Below are positions 7,857 through 15,305 of a stretch of 64,000 nt of DNA, piece after piece (within the stretch, counting starts at the first letter, position 1; every line of letters begins with the position of its first letter). The position numbers and the translations under genes are program-made. Under the pieces are notes generated by a model. That model ran no database searches, was not told where the DNA came from, and saw only the letters and a program-made list of their open reading frames with translations. This stretch comes from CADEED01 sp035701825 (GTDB lineage: Bacteria; Pseudomonadota; Gammaproteobacteria; Steroidobacterales; Steroidobacteraceae), in assembly GCA_035701825.1 (NCBI GenBank), contig DASSRK010000198.1, forward strand, positions 1 through 64,000, read 5' to 3'.

Positions 7857-8468
7857 TCAGAAATTCTCCGGGTAGCGCGCCATGTCGGCCGAGTAGAGGG
7901 CCTTGATCTTCGGCAGGTCCACGGCCGCATCACCGGTCGGAAAGCAGGGCGGCATGATGACCACGCGGCGCGTCCGGTAATCGAGCGCCACGGGGACGAT
8001 GGGGACGTTGGCCTCGACGGCGATGTGGTGGAAGCCGAGCTTCCATTCCCGCACGCGGCTGCGCGTGCCTTCGGGCGTGATCACGAAGCACATGCGCTCG
8101 CGCTTCGCGTATTCGGACACGCAGGTCCGGACCATGTTGCCGCCGCGCGAGCGGTCGACCGGCACGCCGCCGAAACGGCGCGCCAGGATGCCGAGCGGCC
8201 AGAAGAATATGGTGTGCTTGCCGAGCCACGAGGCATCCAGCTGCAGGACCAGGTAGGCGCAGAAGCCGTGCAGGAAATCCCAGTTCGAGGTGTGGGGCGC
8301 GACGATCAGCAGCACCTTGGAGATGTCCGGCATGTTGCCGGCGATGCGCCAGCCGGTGAGGCGCTGCATCAGCACGCCGAGCCAGCGGCGCCAGCGTGCG
8401 TTCACCCGCGGCGCGAGCGGCGGGAGGACCGGGAATTCGGGTTCGGGGCCTGGCGGCGGGATGGACAT
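7857..8468 (-). CDS. PlsC-family 1-acylglycerol-3-phosphate acyltransferase-like protein
   Basis: 203 residues. The family blocks are HTSNWDF (HX4D catalytic pair), GGVPVDRSR (acceptor phosphate binding) and TPEGTRSR. A Pro-rich N-terminus precedes the domain. It begins the acyltransferase-glycosyltransferase-phosphatase operon. PlsC enzymes acylate lysophosphatidic acid; short relatives like this one act on diverse acceptors. The start ATG at 8468 is the first that keeps a plausible length; an upstream ATG at 8531 would add 21 unlike residues. Confidence 0.87.
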   Translation of the reverse strand: MSIPPPGPEPEFPVLPPLAPRVNARWRRWLGVLMQRLTGWRIAGNMPDISKVLLIVAPHTSNWDFLHGFCAYLVLQLDASWLGKHTIFFWPLGILARRFGGVPVDRSRGGNMVRTCVSEYAKRERMCFVITPEGTRSRVREWKLGFHHIAVEANVPIVPVALDYRTRRVVIMPPCFPTGDAAVDLPKIKALYSADMARYPENF

Positions 8469-8516
8469 CGCGCCGTATTGTGCCTGAGTTCGCGGCCGGA
8501 CCCAGGCAGGTCGAGA

Positions 8517-8564
8517 GCGGACACCGTCCACCCCTAGAGGGGGGATGGGGAGGACGGTGTCCGC
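8517..8564. repeat. Intergenic 13-bp perfect inverted repeat
   Basis: GCGGACACCGTCC at 8517-8529 pairs exactly with 8552-8564. The 22-base loop contains a further CCCCT/AGGGG hairpin. It lies between the acyltransferase start and the stop of the next upstream gene. Neither side has a strong T run, so it is either a weak terminator for the gene at 8604-8924 or a mobile palindromic element. Confidence 0.7.
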
Positions 8565-8603
8565 GTCCCGCCTTTTCCTTGCGTGAGGTCGATAGTTAGC
8601 TCC

Positions 8604-8924
8604 TCAGCTCTTCACCGGCAAAGACTTGAAGGACACGATTTCGCCGCCGGGCGTGGCGCGGCACGAGGCCTTCGCCAGCAGCTCGCCGCTCTTCGCGCCG
8701 TGCGCCAGCACCGTGAACGAGTTCCGGTCCACGGTGGGGTCGGCGAAACGGCTCGGCGGCTTGATGGTGTACGCCGGCAGCGTTTCCGCGCCGCTGATGC
8801 TCTCCACCAGCGCCTTGCTGCACGCCGCCAGCGCGGGCGACACGGGGGCGGTGGCGGCATGGCCGCTGGCCACGCAGCCGAGGGCGAGCGCCGCGGCCAG
8901 GTACTTCGAGGTTCGATTGATCAT
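8604..8924 (-). CDS. Small secreted protein of unknown function
   Basis: 106 residues beginning MINRTSKYLAAALALGC. A signal peptide probably ends after SGHA, leaving about 80 residues. The mature part has two cysteines (AACSKA and ASCRA) that could form a disulfide, and ends FKSLPVKS. An AGGAGTG-like ribosome-binding site precedes the ATG. No family is recognised. It lies downstream of the LysR gene on the same strand with an 87-base gap. Confidence 0.7.
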   Translation of the reverse strand: MINRTSKYLAAALALGCVASGHAATAPVSPALAACSKALVESISGAETLPAYTIKPPSRFADPTVDRNSFTVLAHGAKSGELLAKASCRATPGGEIVSFKSLPVKS

Positions 8925-9011
8925 GGGACACTCCTGAGATGTTTGGTTTCCACGATCGTCAAACTACTTGCGCCCGCCGGCACGGACAAACGACAAGATT
9001 CGTCGCTCGCA

Positions 9012-9902
9012 TCAGTTTTCCTCAGCGTCGCGGCAGGATTCGATCAGCCACGCGCACAGCGCGCGGATGTCGTCGCGGTTCTCGTCCTCGGTGCGCACCA
9101 GCAGGGTGTAGTCCTCCTGGGTCACGAGCTCGTCGTCGAACACGCGCGCGAGGCGCCCGGAGTCGAACTTGCGCCGTGACAGCTCCGCGGGCAGCAGCGC
9201 GATGCCGATGCGTTTCTCCGCGGCGCGCATCGCCGCCGACATCGAGTCGATGCGCACGATCTGCGCGGGATTGAGCGTCTTCAGGCCGACGCTGGCGGCC
9301 CAGCGATCCCAGTCGTCGCGGCGTGCTTCGTGCACCAGCAGCGTGTGCGAGTTGAGATCCTCGTGGCTGCGCACGGGCTTTTCGGCGAGCAATCCGGGCG
9401 ATGCCGCCGGCACCAGCGATTGCGCGAACAGCGGATGCGCCACCAGTCCGGTCCACGGGCCGGTGCCGACCACCACGGAGATGTCGGCCTCGGCCGCGTG
9501 CGCGCGGCCGCGCGCGCCCTGCGTCTCGATGCGCAGGTCGATTCCGGGGTGCAGCCGGGCGAATTCCGACAGCCGCGGCAGCAGCATCTCGCTCGCGAAG
9601 TACGCGGGCACGTGCAACCGCACGCTGTTGCGGCCGAAGCGCGCGCGCAGCTGCTCGGTGACGGCGTCGAGCCGCACGAACAGATCGTCTATCTGCTCCA
9701 GGTACCGCGCGCCGGCGTCGGTGAGCGCGAGTGCGCGGGCGCTACGCGAAAACAGCGGCAGGCCGAGCTGCGTTTCCAGCGTCTTTATCTGGTGGCTCAC
9801 CGCCGACGGCGTGATGCACAGTTCATCGGCGGCGACGGCGAAGCTCGAATGTCTGGCGGCGATCTGAAAGGTCTTGATGGCCTTCAGCGAGGGGGTACGC
9901 AT
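9012..9902 (-). CDS. LysR-type transcriptional regulator (GcvA/AmpR-like)
   Basis: 296 residues, the usual LysR length. The N-terminal winged helix-turn-helix reads LKAIKTFQIAARHSSFAVAA, then TPSAVSHQIKTLE and LFSRSARALALTDAGA, which is close to the GcvA group. Residues from about 92 form the effector-binding domain (VRLHVPAYFASEMLLPRL). The effector cannot be read from the sequence. No divergent target gene is adjacent: about 290 bases of non-coding DNA with a palindromic element follow upstream. Confidence 0.92.
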   Translation of the reverse strand: MRTPSLKAIKTFQIAARHSSFAVAADELCITPSAVSHQIKTLETQLGLPLFSRSARALALTDAGARYLEQIDDLFVRLDAVTEQLRARFGRNSVRLHVPAYFASEMLLPRLSEFARLHPGIDLRIETQGARGRAHAAEADISVVVGTGPWTGLVAHPLFAQSLVPAASPGLLAEKPVRSHEDLNSHTLLVHEARRDDWDRWAASVGLKTLNPAQIVRIDSMSAAMRAAEKRIGIALLPAELSRRKFDSGRLARVFDDELVTQEDYTLLVRTEDENRDDIRALCAWLIESCRDAEEN

Positions 9903-10072
9903 CCCATTGGAACACCCATTGACTCAGCCACAAGCTGCGATGCCGGGAGTAAAGCAAGCCGCGTGCCACCCGTGGAAATGGCGTAAGTGCATGTTCTCAT
10001 TCGCGCTGCACTGTTGACGTGCGGTCAGGATGTGCGGCGATGGAGCAGGCGGCGACGAAGATGGTGCCGAAG

Positions 10073-10187
10073 ACGGTGCCGGAGCATGCATTCCGGCATA
10101 ACTCCGTTACGGATCGGCGAAGTGAGCATCGAGGTGAGTTATGCCGGAACGCATGCTCCGGCACCGTCTGGCGCTCCGGCACCGTCT
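10073..10187. repeat. Palindromic REP-like element downstream of folD
   Basis: A 31-base arm at 10073-10103 pairs with 10137-10167 with a single mismatch around a 33-base loop. Each arm is itself a near-palindrome centred on GCATGC. A further 15-base direct copy of the arm end (GCTCCGGCACCGTCT) lies at 10173-10187. The same arm sequence recurs on the other side of folD. The rest of 9903-10191 shows no gene. Confidence 0.9.
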
Positions 10188-10191
10188 CCGT

Positions 10192-11082
10192 CTAGACGAC
10201 GTGGAGTTTTCCCGGGCTCGCTGCGCGCGCGCTGGCGCAGCGCTCGGCGGAGGTCAGCGTGTTGTGCAACAGCATCGCGCGGGTCATCGGCCCGACGCCG
10301 CCCGGCACGGGCGAGATGAACGAGGCTTTCTTGCGCACGCCTTCGAAGTCGACGTCGCCGACGATGCGGCCGTCGGGCAGGCGATTGATGCCCACGTCGA
10401 TGACCACCGCGCCGGTGCGCACCATCTGCGGGATGATGAGCCCGGGCACGCCGGCCGCCACCACCAGGATGTCGGCCAGCAGCGTGTACTGCGCGAGGTC
10501 GCGCGTCTTGTGATGGCAGATGGAGACCGTGGCGTCCTTCTGCATGAGCATCATCGCGGTGGGCTTGCCGACGATGTTGCTGGCGCCGACCACCACGACG
10601 TTGCGGCCGTCGAGCTCGATGCCTTCGTGCTCGAGCAGCTTCTGCACGCCGTAGGGCGTGCAGGGCGGGAACACCTGGTGGCCGGTCACGAGGCCGCCGA
10701 CGTTGTAGAGATGGAAGCCGTCGACGTCCTTGTCCACCGAGATGCGCTCCAGCACCTTGCGGATCTCGACGTGCTTCGGCAGTGGCAGCTGGATCAGGAC
10801 GCCGTGGATGGCGTCGTCGGCGTTGAGCCTGTCGATGTGCGCGAGCAGCTCCGCCTGCGTGACGGCCTCGGGTAGTTTGATGAGCTCCGAGCGGATGCCG
10901 ACCTCGTTGCAGTCCTTGATCTTGTTGCGGACGTAGACCTGCGAGGCGGGATTCTCGCCGACCAGGATCACGGCGAGCCCGGGCGTGAGGCGGTACAGCG
11001 CCTGTAGTTTGGCGATGCGCGCCTGGTATTCCAGTCGCAGCTTGGCGGCGACGGCCTTGCCGTCAATGACTCGTGCGGACAT
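10192..11082 (-). CDS. folD: Bifunctional methylenetetrahydrofolate dehydrogenase/cyclohydrolase FolD
   Basis: 296 residues. It interconverts 5,10-methylene-THF and 10-formyl-THF in the cytoplasmic one-carbon pathway. YVRNKIKDCNEVGI holds the catalytic Tyr/Lys pair. Also visible are DGFHLYNVGGL, PCTPYGV, the nucleotide-binding VVVVGASNIVGKPTA and the C-terminal PVPGGVGPMTRAMLLHNT. The start MSARVIDGKA at 11082 is preferred; an ATG at 11109 falls inside the neighbouring palindromic element and is unlikely. The C-terminal tail after LTSAE is longer than usual and approaches the other element. Confidence 0.95.
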   Translation of the reverse strand: MSARVIDGKAVAAKLRLEYQARIAKLQALYRLTPGLAVILVGENPASQVYVRNKIKDCNEVGIRSELIKLPEAVTQAELLAHIDRLNADDAIHGVLIQLPLPKHVEIRKVLERISVDKDVDGFHLYNVGGLVTGHQVFPPCTPYGVQKLLEHEGIELDGRNVVVVGASNIVGKPTAMMLMQKDATVSICHHKTRDLAQYTLLADILVVAAGVPGLIIPQMVRTGAVVIDVGINRLPDGRIVGDVDFEGVRKKASFISPVPGGVGPMTRAMLLHNTLTSAERCASARAASPGKLHVV

Positions 11083-11092
11083 GGGGCTGGAT

Positions 11093-11186
11093 GGTGCCGG
11101 AGCATGCATTCCGGCATTACGGCGTCAGGGCGGTTTTCTCGCAATTCTGTGAACTGGAGTAATGCCGGAATGCATGCTCCGGCACC
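11093..11186. repeat. Palindromic REP-like element upstream of folD
   Basis: The 27-base arms 11093-11119 and 11160-11186 are perfect inverted copies around a 40-base loop. The arm sequence matches the element at 10073-10167. It lies between the stop of the GST gene and the start of folD, both on the minus strand, and could fold into a long stem in that transcript. Confidence 0.92.
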
Positions 11187-11196
11187 GTCTTAAGTC

Positions 11197-11946
11197 TCAA
11201 CTGGCCTTGGCGACGAACCGGGCTCCGGGGTGGCCGATGGCCAGGGCCTGCTTCACCGAGTCGCGCTCCAGCATGCGGGCGTACCAGGCAATCACCTTCG
11301 GCGAGTCCTTCTCGTTGACGATGTCGGCGTAGCGCACCGGCATGTTGATCAGCATCGAGAAGCAGGAGACGTCCGCCAGCGTGAACTGCTCGCCCATCAT
11401 CCAGGTGCCCAGCATGCCTTTCTCGATGCGCTGGACGGACACCTGCACCTTGCGGCGCCAGTCGGCGAGCTGTTCCGGCGTCCACACCTGCGCCGCGCTC
11501 TCGCGCCACTTGTCCTGCTGCTCCTTGAGCGGGATGCGCGCGATCTTCGCCTCGAGCTCATCCTTCGACAGGTGCGCCACCGCGTTCTTGATCATCGCGT
11601 GCCAGCCGAGGAACGACAGCGCCGGGCAGAAGTACTCGTCCACGAACTTGGTCCAGACCCGCATCTGGTGGCGGCCGTAGGCATCCGAGGGCTTCAGCGG
11701 CAGGCCGGGGAAGGTGTCGTCCACGTATTCGTTGATCAGCGTCGACTCGTCGAGCACGTAGTCACCGTGCACCAGCACCGGCACCTGGCCGCGCGGGTTG
11801 ATCTTCACGAACCACGGCTCGTGCTGTTCGAAGTTGATCAGCGCCATGAGGTGGCTCTTGAAATCCACCTTCTTCTCGAACAGCGGCAGCAGGGCCTTGA
11901 GCGAATTGGCGGCAGCGCCTCCGTGGTAAAGAGTTACGCCGGACAT
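11197..11946 (-). CDS. Glutathione S-transferase, LigF (beta-aryl etherase)-like
   Basis: 249 residues with an N-terminal thioredoxin-like GST domain and a C-terminal helical domain. The resemblance to Sphingobium LigF is broad as I remember that sequence: NSLKALLPLFEKK, FEQHEPWFVKINPRGQVP, STLINEYVDDTFP, MRVWTKFVDEYF and LGWH. LigF cleaves the beta-O-4 ether of lignin dimers with glutathione. The extradiol LigAB genes 5 kb away fit the same theme. A general detoxifying GST remains possible. The ATG at 11946 is chosen because it begins directly at the domain. Confidence 0.85.
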   Translation of the reverse strand: MSGVTLYHGGAAANSLKALLPLFEKKVDFKSHLMALINFEQHEPWFVKINPRGQVPVLVHGDYVLDESTLINEYVDDTFPGLPLKPSDAYGRHQMRVWTKFVDEYFCPALSFLGWHAMIKNAVAHLSKDELEAKIARIPLKEQQDKWRESAAQVWTPEQLADWRRKVQVSVQRIEKGMLGTWMMGEQFTLADVSCFSMLINMPVRYADIVNEKDSPKVIAWYARMLERDSVKQALAIGHPGARFVAKAS

Positions 11947-12106
11947 GGGAACCTCCGTTGACTCCGATTTGACCGCCATCCCCTTGATGGGACTCGACTC
12001 CAAGCGAAATGACGCTTTCTTAACGGCGTCGCCATCGGTCGCTCACGGCCCCGGAACGAAACTTCCACCCGCTGCGATCTGCAGTGTTCACGCCCGGAGA
12101 CCCGTC

Positions 12107-12334
12107 ATGAAATTGCTTGCGACCCTGACTCTTGCCGCCCTCATGGGTGCCGGCGCCGCCATGGCTGCTTCCACGCCGACCGCCACCCCGGCCGCAAGCG
12201 CCACGCCCGCCGCCACCACGTCCGCCGAGAAGCATGCCGCGCACTGCGAGAAGCAGGCCGAAGAGAAGAAGCTCACCGGCGATGCGAAGGACAAGTTCCT
12301 GGCGAAGTGCAAGGAAGGCAAGAAGGCCAGCTGA
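12107..12334 (+). CDS. Small secreted PsiF-repeat-like protein
   Basis: 75 residues with a clear signal peptide (MKLLATLTLAALMGAGAAMA) and GGAGA five bases before the ATG. The mature part is an Ala/Thr/Pro-rich linker followed by HCEKQAEEKKLTGDAKDKFL and AKC. That pattern (C-x-x-x-A, K-L-x-G, F-x-x-x-C) matches half of a PsiF phosphate-starvation repeat. Function is unknown. It is transcribed away from the GST gene and towards the histidine kinase gene. Confidence 0.75.
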   Translation: MKLLATLTLAALMGAGAAMAASTPTATPAASATPAATTSAEKHAAHCEKQAEEKKLTGDAKDKFLAKCKEGKKAS

Positions 12335-12394
12335 GGCTGGGTTCCCCGCTGCGCCCGGCGCGAAATGCCGCCCCGCCACCCAGGCGGCGATCAA

Positions 12395-13810
12395 TCACGA
12401 GACCTGTGCGACGCCGCCCGGCAGATCGCGCCGGGCGTCAGTCGGGAACTCCACCCTCACGATGAGGCCGGGCGCATTGTCCCCCAGCGTGAGCCGTGCC
12501 CGGTGCAGCCGCGCCACGGCCGCCGCCAGTGACAGGCCCAGTCCGCTGCCGGAAGTCCTGGCCGAATCTCCCACGCGAACGAATGGCTGCAAGGCCGCCG
12601 CGCGGTCCTCGGCCGCGATACCCGGGCCGTTGTCCGCAACGCTCAACTCGACGAGGTTCGGCGTGCTCGTCACGCTCACCCGCACCCGGCCACCGGCCGG
12701 CACGTATTTCAGGGCGTTCTCCAGCAGGTTGGTGATGAGTTGCGCCAGCAACTGCCGGTTGCCGGTGAGCGGCGCGGGAGTCGTGGCGTCGCAGCTCACC
12801 TCGAGCCCGGCGGCGCGCATGCCCGGGGCGTAGAGCTCCACCAGGTTGGCGGTCAGCGAGGCCAGGTCGACGTTGTCGGCGTGCGTGGTGACGCCCTGCG
12901 CCTCGGCGCGCGCGATGGCGAGCAGCGTGGCGAGCGTGCGCTGCACGCGGTCGAGTTCCTCCAGCGCGGGGCCGATGATTTCCTGGGCTTCGCGCGAGGG
13001 ATGCGCGTTGCCATCGGCGCCATCGCGCAACTGCGCTTCCTCGAGCCGCACGCGCAGCCGGTAGAGCGGCGTGCGCAGGTCGTGCGCGATGCTGTCGAAG
13101 GCGGCGCGCAGCGTGGTGGTCTGCTGCTCGATGCGATCCAGCATGGCGTTGACCGCCGCGGCCAGCGCGTCGAACTCGTCGCCCGGGCCATCGACGCGCA
13201 GGCGTTGGGTGAGATCGCCCTGCATGATGCTCTCGCAGGTGTCGGCGTAGCCGCGTACGCGGCGCGCGGTGCGGCGCGCATACGCCGCGCCCAGCAGCCA
13301 CACGCACAGCGCCGTCAACGCGATGCCCCAGAGCGTCGCCAGCCCGAAGCGCCGCAGCACGTTCTGCCGCTCGCTGGTGTCCGCGCCCACCAGCAGCCAG
13401 TAGCCGTTGGACAGGCGCTCGATGCGCGCCTCGACCGGGTGCAGCACGCGGCGGTCGCGTTCACGCGCGATGATCTCGAACTCGACCATGGCGGCCGGGG
13501 TCGCGGGCACGTCGCGCGGCCACTCGGACAGGTTGCCGGCCACCGGGTGGAATTCCCGGTCCGCGAGCAGGAACACGGCGCCGGTGCGGCCCCAGCTGTC
13601 GGTGCGCAGCTCGAGCGTCGCGACCAGGCGATCGAGGCCGCCCAACCGCAGCTCGTCCGCCAGGTCCTCGACCTCGGCGCGCACCACCGCGGAGATCTCG
13701 CGCTCCAGCGCGCTGCGCGTGAGTAGATAGACGCTGGCGAGCAGCAGGCCGGTCAGCAGCGTGACCAACGCCATGTAGAGCAGCGCCAGGCGCGCCGACG
13801 ACAGGCGCAT
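12395..13810 (-). CDS. Two-component sensor histidine kinase (CusS/PcoS-like)
   Basis: 471 residues. The first transmembrane helix is near residues 7-28 and a second near 155-177, enclosing a periplasmic sensor region of about 125 residues. The HAMP region then precedes the dimerisation motif SIAHDLRTPLYRLR, with the phosphoacceptor histidine. ATPase boxes are NLLENALKY (N box), VADNGPGI (G1) and GSGLGLSL (G2). The gene overlaps the regulator's stop codon; an ATG at 13843 would add 11 residues. Ligand unknown; metal sensing is only a family tendency. Confidence 0.92.
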   Translation of the reverse strand: MRLSSARLALLYMALVTLLTGLLLASVYLLTRSALEREISAVVRAEVEDLADELRLGGLDRLVATLELRTDSWGRTGAVFLLADREFHPVAGNLSEWPRDVPATPAAMVEFEIIARERDRRVLHPVEARIERLSNGYWLLVGADTSERQNVLRRFGLATLWGIALTALCVWLLGAAYARRTARRVRGYADTCESIMQGDLTQRLRVDGPGDEFDALAAAVNAMLDRIEQQTTTLRAAFDSIAHDLRTPLYRLRVRLEEAQLRDGADGNAHPSREAQEIIGPALEELDRVQRTLATLLAIARAEAQGVTTHADNVDLASLTANLVELYAPGMRAAGLEVSCDATTPAPLTGNRQLLAQLITNLLENALKYVPAGGRVRVSVTSTPNLVELSVADNGPGIAAEDRAAALQPFVRVGDSARTSGSGLGLSLAAAVARLHRARLTLGDNAPGLIVRVEFPTDARRDLPGGVAQVS

Positions 13811-13832
13811 GGCGAGCGGCCGCCGGCCGGGG

Positions 13833-14510
13833 TCAGCCGGCATCGCGCAGCACGTAACCCGCGCCACGCACGGTGTGCAACAGGGGCCGTTCGAAGCCCT
13901 TGTCGATGGCGGCGCGGAGACGGCTGACGTGTACGTCGATCACGTTGGTTTGCGGGTCAAAGTGCAGATCCCATACCGCCTCGAGCAGCATGGTACGCGT
14001 AACCACCTGCCCGACGCGCCTGGCGAGGAACTCCAGCAGCTGGAATTCCTTGGAAGTCACGTCGATGGGCTTGCCGCCGCGGCTCACCTTGCGCCCCAGC
14101 AGGTCGAGCTCGAGGTCGGCGACCTTGATGCGGGTCGTGACCTCGGGCTGGTTGCCCCGGCGCAGCAGCGCCTCGATGCGGGCCAGCAGCTCGCCGAAGG
14201 CGAACGGCTTGGTCAGGTAGTCGTCGCCGCCGGCGCGCAGCCCTTCGATCCGATCGTCCACCGAACCGAGGGCCGAGAGGATCAGGACCGGGGTGTGGCG
14301 GCCGCTGCGGCGGAGCATGGCGACGATCGACAGGCCGTCGAAGTGCGGCAGCTGGCGGTCGGCGACGATCAGGTCGTAGGTGCCCTCGGTGGCGCGGAAC
14401 AGGCCTTCGCGGCCGTCCGCCGCGATATCCACCACGTAGCCGCTCTCGCGCAGACCCTTGGCGAGGAATCTGGCGGCTTCCGCATCGTCCTCGATCAGCA
14501 GCAGGTGCAT
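13833..14510 (-). CDS. OmpR/CusR-type response regulator
   Basis: 225 residues. The receiver domain has the acidic pair EDD at the start, the phosphoacceptor aspartate in LIVADRQLP, the conserved Thr/Ser in ILSALG and the lysine in LTKPF. The C-terminal winged helix shows SKEFQLLEFLARR and NVIDVHVSRLRAAID, then VRGAGYVLRD, as in OmpR-family activators. It is the cognate partner of the downstream kinase and is transcribed divergently from the aldehyde oxidoreductase operon, which makes that operon a candidate target (inference). Confidence 0.94.
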   Translation of the reverse strand: MHLLLIEDDAEAARFLAKGLRESGYVVDIAADGREGLFRATEGTYDLIVADRQLPHFDGLSIVAMLRRSGRHTPVLILSALGSVDDRIEGLRAGGDDYLTKPFAFGELLARIEALLRRGNQPEVTTRIKVADLELDLLGRKVSRGGKPIDVTSKEFQLLEFLARRVGQVVTRTMLLEAVWDLHFDPQTNVIDVHVSRLRAAIDKGFERPLLHTVRGAGYVLRDAG

Positions 14511-14615
14511 CCCGTGAAGACGTTAGCACGGGCGGTCGAGTTTCCGGGTTTACGAATAATTAACATCCACCGGCGGCTCGACGGGGCGGGGAGCGGGGGA
14601 CGGCGCGCCGTCGAC

Positions 14616-14635
14616 CTGCGGCTATACTTCCGCAG
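14616..14635 (+). promoter_or_regulatory. Candidate -10 box inside an inverted repeat, aldehyde oxidoreductase promoter
   Basis: TATACT at 14623-14628 is a good sigma-70 -10 box about 42 bases before the ATG at 14670. It is enclosed by CTGCGG (14616-14621) and CCGCAG (14630-14635), a 6-bp inverted repeat that could be an operator or a small hairpin. No TTGACA-like -35 box is at the right distance, so an activator may be needed. Confidence 0.4.
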
Positions 14636-14669
14636 CCGCGCAGTGTCCCGGGTCTTTCGGGGGAGTGAC

Positions 14670-15305
14670 ATGAGCATGAGCGAACCGTCCGCAGACGACA
14701 TCGCATCGCGTTATTCGCGCCGGGAGTTCATCAAGCGCGTCATTGCCTCGGGAGCGGCCGTCTCGGCCGCGGCTTACATGTACGGCGGGCTCACCGGCTG
14801 CAGCCGCAAGGGGCGCGCCGCGGGTGGTGTCGAACGGCTGATCTCGCTCAACGTGAATGGCCAGGTGCGGCGCGTCGACGTGCTGCCCAATGAAACCCTG
14901 GCCATGACCCTGCGCTACAAGCTCGGGCTCACCGGCACCAAGCTCGGCTGCGACCGCGGCGAATGCGGCGCCTGCACCGTCAACATCGACGACGTCGCCT
15001 ACAACTCCTGCTCGACGCTCACGCACACGGTGCGCGCGCGCAAGGTGCTGACCATCGAAGGACTCGCGGGTCCGGATGGCGAACTGCACCCGGTGCAGAA
15101 GGCCTTCGTCGCGGAACTCTCGCCGCAATGCGGCTTCTGTACCCCGGGCCAGTGCATGTCGGCCGTGGCGCTGCTCAAGCGCAACCCCAAGCCCACCCGT
15201 GACGAAGCGCGCCAGGCGCTCGCCGGCAACCTGTGCCGCTGCGGCGCCTATGACAACTACCTCAACGGCGTGATGCGGGCGGCGGCCGAAGGCGGTGCCG
15301 CATGA
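14670..15305 (+). CDS. Tat-exported [2Fe-2S] subunit of a molybdenum aldehyde oxidoreductase (PaoA-like)
   Basis: 211 residues. A twin-arginine signal (SRREFIKRVIASGAAVSAAA) at about residues 17-36 indicates periplasmic export of the folded complex. The plant-type ferredoxin cluster motif GCDRGECGACT plus a downstream cysteine is followed by the second cluster motif, CGFC and CRCG, of the xanthine oxidase family. GGGGGAG precedes the ATG. Its 3' end overlaps the large-subunit ATG as ATGA. The Tat-plus-three-subunit arrangement matches E. coli PaoABC, which detoxifies aromatic aldehydes. Confidence 0.93.
   Translation: MSMSEPSADDIASRYSRREFIKRVIASGAAVSAAAYMYGGLTGCSRKGRAAGGVERLISLNVNGQVRRVDVLPNETLAMTLRYKLGLTGTKLGCDRGECGACTVNIDDVAYNSCSTLTHTVRARKVLTIEGLAGPDGELHPVQKAFVAELSPQCGFCTPGQCMSAVALLKRNPKPTRDEARQALAGNLCRCGAYDNYLNGVMRAAAEGGAA

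Noticed and set aside
8940..9011. Small RNA between the secreted protein and the LysR gene
   Set aside because: No promoter, terminator or conserved structure is visible.
10147..10191. Terminator for folD
   Set aside because: The palindromic arms lack a T run and the same arms lie on the upstream side of folD, so a repeat element explains them better.
13809..14669. N-terminal extension of the FeS subunit frame back to 13809
   Set aside because: The extension is antisense to the response regulator, whereas the ATG at 14670 has a strong ribosome-binding site and a Tat signal follows directly.
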